Positions 15,314 to 24,544 of a DNA stretch of 64,000 bases are shown one piece after another. A model generated the notes under the pieces. It saw nothing but the letters and a program-made list of their open reading frames with translations. It was not told the origin of the DNA and ran no database searches. Positions within the stretch are counted from its first letter, which is position 1. Every line of letters starts with the position of its first letter. The position numbers and the translations under genes were made by a program. This stretch comes from Streptomyces alfalfae (lineage in GTDB: Bacteria; Actinomycetota; Actinomycetes; Streptomycetales; Streptomycetaceae), in assembly GCF_004127445.1 (NCBI RefSeq), contig NZ_QEXM01000051.1, forward strand, positions 1 through 64,000, read 5' to 3'.

Positions 15314-16756
15314 ATGACGGAACGACCTCCGCAGCGCACCCCCAACCGCCAGCTCTCCGCACTGATCGCGGAAGCCGGGTTCTCCCATGCGGGCCTCGCG
15401 CGCCGCGTCGATCAGCTCGGCCTCGAACACGGCCTCGATCTGCGGTACGACAAGACGTCGGTGACCCGGTGGCTGCGCGGGCAGCAGCCCAGAGGCACCA
15501 CGCCCGCCCTGATCGCCGAGGTCTTCACCCGGCGCCTCGGGCGCCGCCTCACCGCGCAGGACCTCGGCCTCGACGCCTGCGCCCCGGTCTACGCGGGCCT
15601 GGAGTTCGCCGCCACGCCCGAGGAGGCCGTCGACATCGTCGGCGGACTCTGGCGCAAGGACTCCGGGAGCCACGCGGAGCTACGGAAGATCGCCTTCACC
15701 CCGGCCGGGCTCGTCGTGCCGAGCCGCGACTGGCTGATCGGCAGGGCCGACGAGCGGGTGGGCCGCGGCGAGCCCGCCCACGCGCGCGTGCCCCAGCAGG
15801 GCCGCCCCGCCGTGCCACGCCAGCGCAGGGAGTCCGACCGCGGGCCGGGACAGCGGGTGACCAGCGGTGACATCGCGGCCCTGCGCTCCGTCGGCGAACT
15901 CTTCCGCACGCTCGACGACGCGTACGGCGGCGGGCACGCCCGGCAGGCGCTCGTGCGCTACCTGGAGCACGAGGCCGAGCCCATGCTGCGCGGCACCTAC
16001 GGCGAACAGGCCGGACGGCGCCTCTTCGCGGCGGTGGCCGATCTGACCCGCCTCGCGGGCTGGACCTCGTACGACATCGCGGCGCACGGTCTGGCCCAGC
16101 GGTACTACGTCCAGGCGCTGCGGCTCGCGCAGGCGGCCGGCGACCGGGCCTACGGCTCCTACGTGCTGGTCACCATGAGCCGCCAGGCCGTCTACCTCGG
16201 GCACGGACGGGAGGCCGTCCAGCTCGCGCGCGTCGCCCAGCAGGGCATCGGCTCCTCCGCGCCGCCCACCGTGCAGGCCCTGCTGTACGCCGCCGAGGCG
16301 CGCGGCCACGGGGTGCTCGGCGAGGTGCGGGCCTGCACGAACTCCCTGACCCGGGCCGAACGGTCCCTGGGGGCGGCCAGGCCGGGCGACGAGGTGCCGC
16401 ACTGGGCCCGCTTCTTCGACGAGGCCCAGCTCGCCGACGACCTCGGGCACAGCTACCGCGACCTCCAGCAGTACCGCGCCGCCGCCCAGCACGCCGAGCG
16501 CTCCCTGCAACTGCGCGCCCCCGCCCTCGCGCGCAGCCGCCTGTTCTGCCGGGTGGTGCTCGCCACCGCCCGGCTCGGCCTCGGCGACCTGGAACAGGCC
16601 TGCCTGCTGGGCGCGGAGGCCGCCCAGGCCGCCGGGGATATGCGGTCCGCCCGGGCGCACGAGTACGTACGCGACTTCGAGCGCCGCCTTGAGCCCTACC
16701 GGGACGCGACGCCCGTACGGGGATACCGCGACAAGATCACGGCGGTCTTCGGCTAG
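15314..16756 (+). CDS. XRE/TPR-type regulatory protein
   Basis: This 480-aa cytoplasmic protein has an N-terminal helix-turn-helix-like part (NRQLSALIAEAGFSHAGLARRVDQLG, then TSVTRWLRGQQPRGTTPALIAEVFTRRLG) of the Streptomyces XRE type. A low-complexity linker (about 140-180) follows, then a long helical C-terminal part (about 185-470) with TPR-like units (AQRYYVQALRLAQAAGDRAYGS; QYRAAAQHAERSLQLRAP). This architecture is shared with Streptomyces developmental/antibiotic regulators of the NsdA sort, but I cannot assign it to one. ATG at 15314, with AGGAG about 12 nt upstream. It is divergent from lipB. Confidence 0.8.
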   Translation: MTERPPQRTPNRQLSALIAEAGFSHAGLARRVDQLGLEHGLDLRYDKTSVTRWLRGQQPRGTTPALIAEVFTRRLGRRLTAQDLGLDACAPVYAGLEFAATPEEAVDIVGGLWRKDSGSHAELRKIAFTPAGLVVPSRDWLIGRADERVGRGEPAHARVPQQGRPAVPRQRRESDRGPGQRVTSGDIAALRSVGELFRTLDDAYGGGHARQALVRYLEHEAEPMLRGTYGEQAGRRLFAAVADLTRLAGWTSYDIAAHGLAQRYYVQALRLAQAAGDRAYGSYVLVTMSRQAVYLGHGREAVQLARVAQQGIGSSAPPTVQALLYAAEARGHGVLGEVRACTNSLTRAERSLGAARPGDEVPHWARFFDEAQLADDLGHSYRDLQQYRAAAQHAERSLQLRAPALARSRLFCRVVLATARLGLGDLEQACLLGAEAAQAAGDMRSARAHEYVRDFERRLEPYRDATPVRGYRDKITAVFG

Positions 16757-16788
16757 CTCCCGGACGTGCCCCCGGACGCGGCGCGGGC

Positions 16789-16821
16789 GGAAGCCCCCGC
16801 CGTGGGGGCGCGGGGGCTTCC
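16789..16821. terminator. Terminator between convergent genes
   Basis: GGAAGCCCCCGC (16789-16800) and its complement (16810-16821) form a 12-bp stem between the regulator gene (+) and the oxidoreductase gene (-). Confidence 0.8.
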
Positions 16822-16847
16822 TGGGAAGTGGCCGAGGGGCGGAGGGA

Positions 16848-18206
16848 TCAGGCGGCGAAGGGCAGGGGCTCCCGGGCGTCGCCGTCCGCCGGGGTGATGC
16901 CGAAGTCCCTGAGCGCCGCGTGGGCCGCGCGGCGCCCCGAGTGCAGGGCGCCCTGGACCGTGCTGGTGTCCCGGTGGTCCCCGCAGACGTAGAGCCCGCC
17001 GAGCAGCCGCACCGGGCGGCGCGGGTCGTGCGGGGGCGGCATCGCCGGCACGGCCTCGCGGGTGTGGTGGAGGGCGAGCAGCTCCCAGCGGTCGGTCGGG
17101 GCGCCGTAGAGCGCGGCGAGGTGGGTGCGCACGGCCCGCTCGTCCGGTGGCGGTCCGAGCACCGTGGAGGAGACCAGGACCCGGCCCGCGGGCGCGCGGG
17201 ACGGGTCGACCTGGCTGACGACCGCCGTGTGGGCGACCGGGCCCGCGCGGTCGGCGTCGAGGAGCAGCCCGGCATCCTCCATCGGCGGCTCGGGCGCCGT
17301 GTGGTGGAACACCGTCACCTCGTGGAAGGACGGCACGCGCAGCCCGGGGAGCAGTTCCGCGGCGGCGCGGGCGTCGGTGGCGAGCAGCACGGCCCGGCAG
17401 TCGACCGTGCCGTGCCCGGCGGTGGTGACGGAGGTCGTGGAGACCGAGGTGACCCGGACGCCGGTGTGCACCGTGCCGGGCGGCAGCGCCGCGGCGAGCA
17501 GTTCGGGCAGTGCCTCGGCGCCGCCCTCGGTTAGACAGAGCCGGCCGCGCGCGTAGGCGTGCAGGGCGAGGTCCGCGCACCGGCTGGACGTGATGAGACC
17601 GGGGTCGCAGAGCAGCGCCGAGAGCAGCGGGCGCAGGAAGCCGTCGACGGTGCGCGAGGGCAGCCCGCGGGCGGCGAGGGCCTTGCGGGCGGGGAGTTCG
17701 GGGCGGCCGAGCAGCCGCTCGACGGGGGTCGCCCCGATGCGGGCGAGCGCGACGCCGAGCCGTGCCTGGTCGAGCGGGCCGCCGAGGGGCGCCGGGCGCG
17801 AGGCGGGCCTCGGGGCGGGCTTCACGGCCCGCGGCACGAGGGGGGCGCTCGCGAGGGCGCGCGCCGCCGTGAGTGCGCCTCTCGCGCTCCGTCCGGGCAC
17901 GGGCTCCGCCGCCCGGTGGTGGCGGCCGTCGCTGTGCACCAGGATGCCGGGGGCGAACGGGCGCAGCACGAGCGCGTCCAGCCCCGGCGTGCGGCGCAGC
18001 TCCGGGTAGGAGGTGGTCAGCAACTGCCCGATCCTGTCGAGCCGGAAGCCGTCGACCTTCTCGGTCGCCATCCTGCCGCCGACGCAAGGCGCGGCCTCCA
18101 GGACTACGGTCTTCACTCCGGCGCTGGTCAGCCGATGCGCGGCCGAGAGCCCCGCGGCCCCGGCCCCCACGATGACGACGTCCGCATGGTGCGCAGGCTC
18201 TAGCAC
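16848..18206 (-). CDS. NAD(P)/FAD-dependent oxidoreductase (amine-oxidase fold)
   Basis: This is a 452-aa flavoprotein. The N-terminal Rossmann motif VVIVGAGAAGLSAA (10-23) is followed by VLEAAPCVGGRMAT, the second FAD contact. The C-terminal LYVCGDHRDTSTVQGALHSGRRAA binds the rest of FAD. The family includes protoporphyrinogen oxidase-, phytoene desaturase- and amine oxidase-like enzymes; the substrate is not evident here. Start is the GTG at 18206, 5 nt after GGAGG. An open frame continues far upstream, but only in the shadow of the neighbouring epimerase gene. Confidence 0.88.
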   Translation of the reverse strand: MLEPAHHADVVIVGAGAAGLSAAHRLTSAGVKTVVLEAAPCVGGRMATEKVDGFRLDRIGQLLTTSYPELRRTPGLDALVLRPFAPGILVHSDGRHHRAAEPVPGRSARGALTAARALASAPLVPRAVKPAPRPASRPAPLGGPLDQARLGVALARIGATPVERLLGRPELPARKALAARGLPSRTVDGFLRPLLSALLCDPGLITSSRCADLALHAYARGRLCLTEGGAEALPELLAAALPPGTVHTGVRVTSVSTTSVTTAGHGTVDCRAVLLATDARAAAELLPGLRVPSFHEVTVFHHTAPEPPMEDAGLLLDADRAGPVAHTAVVSQVDPSRAPAGRVLVSSTVLGPPPDERAVRTHLAALYGAPTDRWELLALHHTREAVPAMPPPHDPRRPVRLLGGLYVCGDHRDTSTVQGALHSGRRAAHAALRDFGITPADGDAREPLPFAA

Positions 18207-18388
18207 GTGCCCCTCCCAGAGGTCGCGCGGGCTGGTGGGGATCTGATGCCCCCCACAGGGCTCCCGAACACAGGGGTTCGGATCAAGCGTAGGAGCGCCC
18301 GCACGCCGGTCCAGTCGCGCACGGACCGGGCACGGTCGCACGCGGGTCGCACGCCCCGGCGGACCGCCCGACGCCGTCCGCCCCCCGG

Positions 18389-19294
18389 CTACGCCAGCGC
18401 CGCCCGCAGCGTCTCCTCGATGCCCGGATACGTGAACGCGAAGCCCGACTCCAGGAGGCGGGCCGGCCGGACGCGCTGGCTGCCCAGCACGTCGCCCGCC
18501 ATCTCGCCGAGCGCCACGCGCAGCGCGGGAGCGGGCGCGGGAAGGAGCGTGGGGCGGCGCAGCACCCGGCCCATCGCGGCGGTGATCTCGCCGTTGGTCA
18601 GCGGCTCGGGGGCGGTGAGGTTGACCGGGCCCGACAGGGTCTCGGTGGCGAGGAGATGCCGCAGGGCGGCCACCTCGTCGTGCAGGGAGATGTAGCTCCA
18701 GTACTGCCTGCCGTTGCCCAGACGCCCGCCGAGGCCCGCCTTGAAGAGCGGGAAGAGACGCGCCCAGGCGCCGCCCTGGCGGGCCACGACCAGGCCGTTG
18801 CGGGCGATGACCGTACGGATGCCCGCCTCCCGCACGGCCGCCGTGGCCTCCTCCCACTCCACGCAGAGGGCCGGCAGGAACCCCGTGCCGGCGGGGGCGG
18901 TCTCGTCCACCGCACGCGTGCCGGTGTCCCCGTAGTAGCCGATCGCCCCGGCGTTGAGGAACACCCGGGGCGGTTCGTCGAGCGAGGCCGCCGCCGCGGC
19001 GAGCGCGGAGGTGCCGAGGACCCTGCTGTCGCGCAGCTCCCGCTTGTAGGCCGCCGTCCACCGGTGGTCGCCGATCCCGGCGCCCGCGAGGTTGACGATC
19101 GCCGTGCAGCCCGCGAGCCCCGCCGTGTCGACGCGGCCGCCCGCGGGGTCCCAGCGCACCTCGCCGGGGCCGCGGGGCGCTCTGCGCACCAGGCGGACCA
19201 CCTCGTGGCCGTCCGCGGTGAGGGAGCGGGTGAGCGCCGTGCCGATGAGACCGGAGGCGCCGGAGACGGCGACGCGGGACCGTGTGGTTTCCAT
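18389..19294 (-). CDS. TIGR01777-type NAD(P)-dependent epimerase
   Basis: The 301-aa extended-SDR protein starts METTRSRVAVSGASGLIGTAL, giving the nucleotide-binding GxSGxIG (11-17). Other marks are IVNLAGAGIGDHRW, RVFLNAGAIGYYGDTGTRAVDE and the DUF1731-like C-terminus SGFAFTYPGIEETLRAAL. This is the YfcH/SulA-like epimerase family; substrate unknown. ATG at 19294. It precedes the FAD oxidoreductase on the same strand with a 182-bp gap that has no recognisable feature. Confidence 0.88.
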   Translation of the reverse strand: METTRSRVAVSGASGLIGTALTRSLTADGHEVVRLVRRAPRGPGEVRWDPAGGRVDTAGLAGCTAIVNLAGAGIGDHRWTAAYKRELRDSRVLGTSALAAAAASLDEPPRVFLNAGAIGYYGDTGTRAVDETAPAGTGFLPALCVEWEEATAAVREAGIRTVIARNGLVVARQGGAWARLFPLFKAGLGGRLGNGRQYWSYISLHDEVAALRHLLATETLSGPVNLTAPEPLTNGEITAAMGRVLRRPTLLPAPAPALRVALGEMAGDVLGSQRVRPARLLESGFAFTYPGIEETLRAALA

Positions 19295-19455
19295 GGCTCC
19301 ATCCTGTCCGAAAAGCCCGGAAGGAACCCGGCAGGGCGGGCGCGCAGGGTACGGACGGCACCGACGGCGAAAGGAACCCGGCACGGGGGAGACGGGAAGG
19401 GGACAGGTCGGATGACCGCGGGTGGGGCGCGGCGCGACCGCCGTACAGTGGCGCC

Positions 19456-19944
19456 ATGCCGGAGTTGCACATACGCACCGCCCTGCTCGACGACGACGCC
19501 GCCCTCGCCCGCCTCGACCGGGCCGCCTGGTCCCCGCTGCACGCGGTCCTGCCCCGCCCGGAGCCGCCCTACGACCCCTTCTTCAACGACCGTTTCGGCC
19601 CCCACGACCATCTCGTGGCCGAACTCGACGGGCAGCTCGTCGGCTACGTGAAGCTCGGCCTGCCCACGCCGCTGTTCTCCAACGCGCACGTCCGCCAGAT
19701 CCAGGGCTTCCTGGTCGCCGAGGAGGCGCGCGGCCGGGGCGTCGGCCGGCGCATGATGCGCGCCACCCTGGACGAGGCACGCAGGCAGCGCGCCCGGCGC
19801 ATCACCCTGCGCGTCCTCGGGCACAACACGCCGGCCCGCAGGCTCTACGAGTCGGAGGGCTTCGTGATCGAGGGCGTGCTGCCCGGCGAATTCCTGCTCG
19901 AAGGCGAGTACGTCGACGACGTCCTCATGGGCCGCTCCCTCTGA
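19456..19944 (+). CDS. GNAT-family N-acetyltransferase
   Basis: The 162-aa protein has the RimI-like layout: start MPELHIRTALLDDDAALARLDR, motif A with IQGFLVAEEARGRGVGRRMMRATLDEA (about 82-107) and motif B RITLRVLGHNTPARRLYESEGF, then VLPGEFLLEGEYVDDVLMGRSL. Acceptor unknown. Divergent from the epimerase gene; ATG at 19456. Confidence 0.9.
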   Translation: MPELHIRTALLDDDAALARLDRAAWSPLHAVLPRPEPPYDPFFNDRFGPHDHLVAELDGQLVGYVKLGLPTPLFSNAHVRQIQGFLVAEEARGRGVGRRMMRATLDEARRQRARRITLRVLGHNTPARRLYESEGFVIEGVLPGEFLLEGEYVDDVLMGRSL

Positions 19945-20049
19945 CCGCTCCTGCCGAACGCTCCCTCCGGCTCCTTCCTCCGGCCGCGCGGGACACCCGA
20001 CGGACCGGCCCGGCGTGCGGTGCCCCGGCGCGCGTAGGAGCGTGTAGGG

Positions 20050-21165
20050 ATGATCAGGGCTGCGGCGAGACGGCGCGACGCGGACCAGCGCGACTGGCTG
20101 CTGCGCGGCACGCCGCCCCCGCCCTGGGTGCGGTGGCCGCCGCCGCTGCTCCTCGCGGCGGTCGTCCTCATCCAGACGCTCACGCCGCAGACGCCGGACC
20201 TGATCTTCCTGGTCGCCGCCGTCACACCGCTCGCCGCCCTGTCCTACGGGCCCACCGCCACCGCCCTGCTCGGCGGCCTCGTCCTGCTGCTGCTCACCCT
20301 GCCCGGCCTGGGGCTCGGCCACCCGGGCAGCGGCGACCAGCTGACGATCACCTTCATCGCCCTGCTCAGCGTGCTCTTCGCCTGGGTCCGGGGCCGCCGC
20401 GAACGCCAGCTCGTCATGGTCAGCACGGTCGCCGAGGCGGCCCAGCTCGCGGTGCTCCCGCCGCTGCCCGACCGCGTCGGCCGGGTGCGGTGCGCGGGCC
20501 TGTACCAGGCGGCGCAGCGCGAGTCCCTGGTCGGCGGCGACTTCTTCGACGTACGTGTCTCGGCGCACGGCGTACGCGCCCTGGTCGGCGACGTCCAGGG
20601 CCACGGGCTCGCCGCCGTCGGCACGGTCGCCGCGCTGCTCGGCGCCTTCCGCGAGGCGGTCATCGACATGGCCGAGCTGGAGGGCGTCGCCGCCCGCCTC
20701 GACCGCAGGCTCGTCGTCGACTCGGCGGACGAGGAGCACACCGAGCTGTTCGCGACGGCAGTGTTCCTGGAGTTCCCCGACGGCTCCGACGTCGTCCACG
20801 TCCTCTCGTGCGGCCACCCGGCCCCGCTGCTCCTGCGCGGGCCCGACGTCACCGAACTGTCGGTGGCGTCGGGGCCGCCGCTCGGCCTCGGCATCGCGGG
20901 GACCGCCCCGCCCGAACGGCTGACGGTGCCGCTGTTCCCCGGCGACCGGCTGCTGGCCCTGACCGACGGCGTCTGCGAGGCCAGGGACGCGACCGGCGCC
21001 TTCTACCCGCTCCTCGAACGGCTCTCCGCCATGATCGAGGCGGACCCTGCGGTCGTCGACGACCCGCCCGCGCTCACGGAACAGGTCTGGTCGGACGTCC
21101 TGCGGCACGCGGGGGCCGTACGGGACGACGTGACGATGATGGTGTTCGCGCCCGAGAGGCGGTAG
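20050..21165 (+). CDS. Membrane-anchored SpoIIE-type PP2C phosphatase
   Basis: This is a 371-aa protein. Residues 25-115 contain three to four hydrophobic segments; a short basic linker (RGRRERQ) leads to a SpoIIE catalytic domain (about 145-365). Metal-binding and fold motifs are complete: GGDFFD, GDVQGHG, FATAVF, SCGHPAPLLL, PPLGLG, LLALTDGVCEARD and RDDVTMMVF. Such phosphatases act on phosphorylated anti-anti-sigma factors, and Streptomyces encode many. There is no GAF, PAS or kinase domain, so any signal would come through the membrane part. No anti-sigma partner is adjacent. ATG at 20050 following GTAGG. Confidence 0.9.
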   Translation: MIRAAARRRDADQRDWLLRGTPPPPWVRWPPPLLLAAVVLIQTLTPQTPDLIFLVAAVTPLAALSYGPTATALLGGLVLLLLTLPGLGLGHPGSGDQLTITFIALLSVLFAWVRGRRERQLVMVSTVAEAAQLAVLPPLPDRVGRVRCAGLYQAAQRESLVGGDFFDVRVSAHGVRALVGDVQGHGLAAVGTVAALLGAFREAVIDMAELEGVAARLDRRLVVDSADEEHTELFATAVFLEFPDGSDVVHVLSCGHPAPLLLRGPDVTELSVASGPPLGLGIAGTAPPERLTVPLFPGDRLLALTDGVCEARDATGAFYPLLERLSAMIEADPAVVDDPPALTEQVWSDVLRHAGAVRDDVTMMVFAPERR

Positions 21166-21220
21166 CAGCCCGCGGGGACGGGGCCGCGGGGCCGGGATGA
21201 GGGTGTGGGGGCGGGGGGCG

Positions 21221-21742
21221 TCACTCGGACATGAAGCGGTCCCACAGCTTCGGGTAGTGCCGCGCCATCACCGCGTCGTCCTCGAAGTCGATCGGGGCGC
21301 CCGAAGGCTCAGGTGGTGCGGGCTGGATGCCGAGATCGGGGGCGACGAGGCCGGTGAGCTGCTCGTACGCCTCGTCGGCGGCGTAGCCGAGCTCCTCGCC
21401 GTCGCCGTCGAGGTCCTCGTCGAAGTCGTCCAGGAGGTCGGCCAAGTCGTCCGGGTCGTGCACCGCGCCCTCGTAGACCGCCCGGCCCTGGCCGATCAGC
21501 CAGCAGCGGAAGTAGTCGAAGGCGTCGTCGCTCGCGCCGCCGAGCAGCACCCAGGCGGCGCCCCACAGATCCCAGCGGTAGGCGCGGTTGTAGCGGGCCT
21601 CGAAGTGACGGGCGAAGTCGAGCACGGCGTCCGGGTCGGAACCCACCAGACGCTCGACGAGCAGCTCCGCGTGGTCCTCGGGGTCGCCGCCGGCGGCCTC
21701 GCGGGTACTGTCCACGATCTCCCAGAACTCCGTCTCGTCCAT
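21221..21742 (-). CDS. DUF4240 domain protein
   Basis: This 173-aa acidic soluble protein starts MDETEFWEIVDSTREAAGGDPE and contains YNRAYRWDLWGAAWVLLGGASDDAFDYFRCWLIGQG, the core of DUF4240. An Asp/Glu-rich segment follows (DPDDLADLLDDFDEDLDGDGEEL). Function unknown. ATG at 21742. It is convergent with the phosphatase gene and divergent from the SDR gene. Confidence 0.85.
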   Translation of the reverse strand: MDETEFWEIVDSTREAAGGDPEDHAELLVERLVGSDPDAVLDFARHFEARYNRAYRWDLWGAAWVLLGGASDDAFDYFRCWLIGQGRAVYEGAVHDPDDLADLLDDFDEDLDGDGEELGYAADEAYEQLTGLVAPDLGIQPAPPEPSGAPIDFEDDAVMARHYPKLWDRFMSE

Positions 21743-21876
21743 CACGCGTCCAGCATCGGCCCTGGGGGGTGCGGGCGCACGCGGAGTACGGCGGAATGCG
21801 GCTGTCTCGTTATGCGTGCACATGCCCTGGGAAAAACCGACAGGAGGTGTCGGCTTTTGGTGGAAGCGTCAAGGAC

Positions 21877-22800
21877 ATGGAGACAACACGACCCCTGACC
21901 GGAAAGACCGCCCTCGTGGCGGGCGCCACCCGCGGCGCGGGACGCGCGATGGCCGTGGAGCTCGGCCGCGCCGGAGCGACCGTGTACGTGACGGGAAGGA
22001 CCACCCGTGAGCACGTCAGCGAGGTGGGACGGGACAAGGAGACCATCGAGGGGACCGCGGAACGCGTGGACGAGGCGGGCGGCGAGGGCATCGCCGTACC
22101 GACCGACCACCTGGAACCGGAACAGGTCCGGGCGCTGGTGGAACGCATCGACCGCGAACGGGGCCGCCTGGACATCCTCGTCAACGACCTCTGGGGCGGC
22201 GACACCTTCGTCGAGTGGGACAAGAAGATGTGGGAGCACGACCTCGGCAACGGGCTGCGGGTCCTGCGCCTCGGGGTCGAGTCCCACATCATCACCAGCC
22301 GGTACGCGCTGCCGCTGCTGATCAGGAACCGCGGCGGCCTGGTCGTCGAGGTCACCGACGGCACCGAGGAGTACAACCGGCGCTACCGCAAGCCCTTCTA
22401 CTACGACCTCGCCAAGGCCGCCCCGCTGCGGATGGCGCGCGGGCTCGCCGAGGAACTGGCGGAGTACGGCTGCACGGCCGTCTGCCTGACCCCCGGCTGG
22501 CTGCGCTCCGAAGCCATGCTCGACACGTACTTCAAGGTCTCCGAGGAGAACTGGCGTGCGGGGTGCGAGCAGGATCCGCACTTCGCGATCTCGGAGACGC
22601 CGACGTTCATCGGGCGCGCCCTCGCCGCGCTGGCCGCCGACCCGGACGTGGCGCGCTGGAACGGCGCCTCGCTCTCCAGCGGCGGGCTCGCCAAGGAGTA
22701 CGGGTTCACGGACGTCGACGGCTCGGCGCCGGACGCGTGGCGGTACCTCCTGGAGGTCGACCAGGAGAGCCCGGAGGCGGATGTCACGGGGTACCGGTGA
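21877..22800 (+). CDS. SDR-family oxidoreductase
   Basis: The 307-aa short-chain dehydrogenase has the cofactor motif GATRGAGRA after TGKTALVA, TVYVTGRTT (an NADP-leaning Arg), and the catalytic Tyr-x-x-x-Lys within FYYDLAKAA. The sequence LVNDLWGGDTFVEWDKKMWEHD replaces the usual NNAG motif with NDLWGG, which is characteristic of a distinct SDR subgroup. Substrate unknown. ATG at 21877 with AAGGA 4 nt upstream. Convergent with the WYL regulator. Confidence 0.9.
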   Translation: METTRPLTGKTALVAGATRGAGRAMAVELGRAGATVYVTGRTTREHVSEVGRDKETIEGTAERVDEAGGEGIAVPTDHLEPEQVRALVERIDRERGRLDILVNDLWGGDTFVEWDKKMWEHDLGNGLRVLRLGVESHIITSRYALPLLIRNRGGLVVEVTDGTEEYNRRYRKPFYYDLAKAAPLRMARGLAEELAEYGCTAVCLTPGWLRSEAMLDTYFKVSEENWRAGCEQDPHFAISETPTFIGRALAALAADPDVARWNGASLSSGGLAKEYGFTDVDGSAPDAWRYLLEVDQESPEADVTGYR

Positions 22801-22853
22801 GTGGCGAGCGGTGAGAGGGGGGTTTCGGTCCGCGAGGGGCACGGGGGGTCCGC

Positions 22854-23831
22854 TCAGCCCTGCCGGTACAGCTCGGCCGAGCGGGCCGCCGCGGACGCGA
22901 ACCGTTCGCGCAGGGCGGCGGGTTCCACCACCTCCGCCTCCGGGCCGAGCGCCATGAGCTGGGTGTAGGCCACGTCCTCGTTCTCGACGGGCAGGGTGAC
23001 CGTCACCCGGCCCGTCGCGTCCGGGGCGCCCGCCGACGCCATCGCCTCGTCCACGACCGAGCGGTCCATGGCGTACGGGAGCTGCCGCACGCCCGCCTCC
23101 GTGAGCCGCACGACGGCCTCGGAGCGCAGGATCGCCCGCGCGAACTCGGCCGCCCGCTCCTCCCAGAAGGCCGGCAGGTCGAACCCCTCGTCGCGTACGA
23201 AGCGTTCGGCGCCGGAGATGAGGCCGGTGAACCTGTCGACGCGGTAGACGCGGTGCGTGCCGTGGTCGGGCACGCGGGCGCAGAGGTACCAGACACCCGC
23301 CTTGAGCACCAGGCCGTACGGTTCCAACTCCCGCTCCACCTCGGTCTCCTGGCGCAGGTAGCGGGCGGTCACCCGGCGGTCGTCCCACACCGCGTCGGCG
23401 ATGACCGGCAGCAGCCGGGGGGCGGGGATCTCCTTGAACCAGCCGGGGGCGTCCAGATGGAAGCGTTGCGCGGCGCTTCGCGGGGCGTCCTTGAGGGACG
23501 GCATGAGCGCGGCCGAGACCTTCAGGCGGGCCGCCGAGGCGGCGTCCTCCAGGCCCATCTCACGCAGGGCGCCCGGGACCCCGGAGAGGAACAGGGCCTC
23601 CGCCTCGCTGCGGCCGAGGCCGGTCAGGCGGGTGCGGTAGCCGCCGATGAGGCGGTAGCCGCCGGTGCGGCCCCGGTCGGCGTAGACGGGGACGCCGGCC
23701 TCCGAGAGGGCCTGGGCGTCGCGGGTGATGGTCCGCTCGGAGACTTCCAGCTCCGTGGCCAGCTCGGCGGCGGTCATGGAGGGCCTTGCCTGGAGGAGCA
23801 GCACCATTTTGATGAGGCGGGCAGCGCGCAT
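22854..23831 (-). CDS. YafY-type HTH/WYL-domain transcriptional regulator
   Basis: This is a 325-aa regulator. An N-terminal winged helix (MRAARLIKMVLLLQARPSM, then AELATELEVSERTITRDAQAL, about 1-60) is followed by a central WYL domain (LEPYGLVLKAGVWYLCARV and YRVDRFTG, about 180-235) and a WCX-like C-terminal part ending AARSAELYRQG. WYL proteins often sense oligonucleotides or small ligands; the target genes are unknown. It converges with the SDR gene. ATG at 23831. Confidence 0.9.
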   Translation of the reverse strand: MRAARLIKMVLLLQARPSMTAAELATELEVSERTITRDAQALSEAGVPVYADRGRTGGYRLIGGYRTRLTGLGRSEAEALFLSGVPGALREMGLEDAASAARLKVSAALMPSLKDAPRSAAQRFHLDAPGWFKEIPAPRLLPVIADAVWDDRRVTARYLRQETEVERELEPYGLVLKAGVWYLCARVPDHGTHRVYRVDRFTGLISGAERFVRDEGFDLPAFWEERAAEFARAILRSEAVVRLTEAGVRQLPYAMDRSVVDEAMASAGAPDATGRVTVTLPVENEDVAYTQLMALGPEAEVVEPAALRERFASAAARSAELYRQG

Positions 23832-23981
23832 GCCCCCATGATGCCGCCGGTCCCCCCACTGCGGGGGGCTCGCACTTCCCGGGCCGCGGGGTTGCTCCCG
23901 CTCCGCGGGGCCTCGCTTCCCGGGCCGTCGGCCCGCGGCTCCGGTCGCCCCCGATCGGCCTGCCTGGACGGCTCCGGGCAG

Positions 23982-24160
23982 CCGGTCGTTGTCTGCGGGT
24001 GCGTTCGCCTTCGTGCCGCCGCTTCGCGGCGAGCGTCTCCCACCCGCCCGCCCGTTGCTCTGTGGTGTGGCCTCTGGGTAACCCGGTCGTTGTCTGCGGG
24101 TGCGTTCGCCCTCGTGCCGCCGCTTCGCGGCGTAGCTCTCCCGCCCGCCCGCCCGTTGCC
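23982..24160. repeat. Direct repeat, 78-bp units, 101-bp period
   Basis: Copy 1 (23982-24060) and copy 2 (24083-24160) both run CCGGTCGTTGTCTGCGGGTG, CGTTCGCC, TCGTGCCGCCGCTTCGCGGCG, ending CCGCCCGCCCGTTGC, with a few substitutions and one small indel. Each contains the palindrome CCGCTTCGCGG. Confidence 0.8.
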
Positions 24161-24486
24161 CCGCAGTGGGCCTCCACCCCCTCCGCCCGTTCGTTCGGGC
24201 CCGGATGCGGGGTGAACGGGTGGGTGGGGAGCATCCGCCGCGAAGCGGCGGGACAGTGCGCCGAGGCCGAGGGGGCACGGGTTCTCCGGGCGGAACAGCC
24301 GCCAGGCCGGTGGCGTCGCAGCCCCTCGCCAGGGCCAGAGGGGCGTGATGGACCCTGGGCGCTCACCCGTCCGTTCAGCCCCGGACGCGGGGTGCACGGG
24401 CGGCGGGGGTGGGGGACAGCCGCGCGACGCGGAGCCGCGCGGTGGCCGAACCGGACGCCCCGCCCCAGCGGGGGGAAAAAACCGCG

Positions 24487-24519
24487 AGCCCCCGCTCCGC
24501 GGCGGACGGAGCGGGGGCT
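24487..24519 (-). terminator. aceE terminator
   Basis: AGCCCCCGCTCCG (24487-24499) pairs perfectly with 24507-24519 across a 7-nt loop, 25-60 nt past the aceE stop codon. Confidence 0.8.
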
Positions 24520-24544
24520 GGGGAGAGCGGCCGGGGGTCGCGGG

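Larger units (their letters stand above)
23832..24544. other. 713-bp repeat-rich non-coding region
   Basis: No plausible gene is visible. The region contains a 78-bp direct repeat with a 101-bp period (23982-24160), several CCGCTTCGCGG-type short palindromes, two diverged copies of a block like CCGTTCGTTCGGGCCCGGATGCGGGGTG (about 24183-24212 and 24369-24396), and the aceE terminator at its right end. Open frames here are GC-frame artefacts. Confidence 0.75.

Noticed and set aside
16848..19478. 876-codon fusion of the FAD oxidoreductase with upstream sequence
   Set aside because: The upstream part is out of frame with, and overlaps, the conserved epimerase gene. The GTG at 18206 has a strong ribosome binding site and directly precedes the Rossmann motif.
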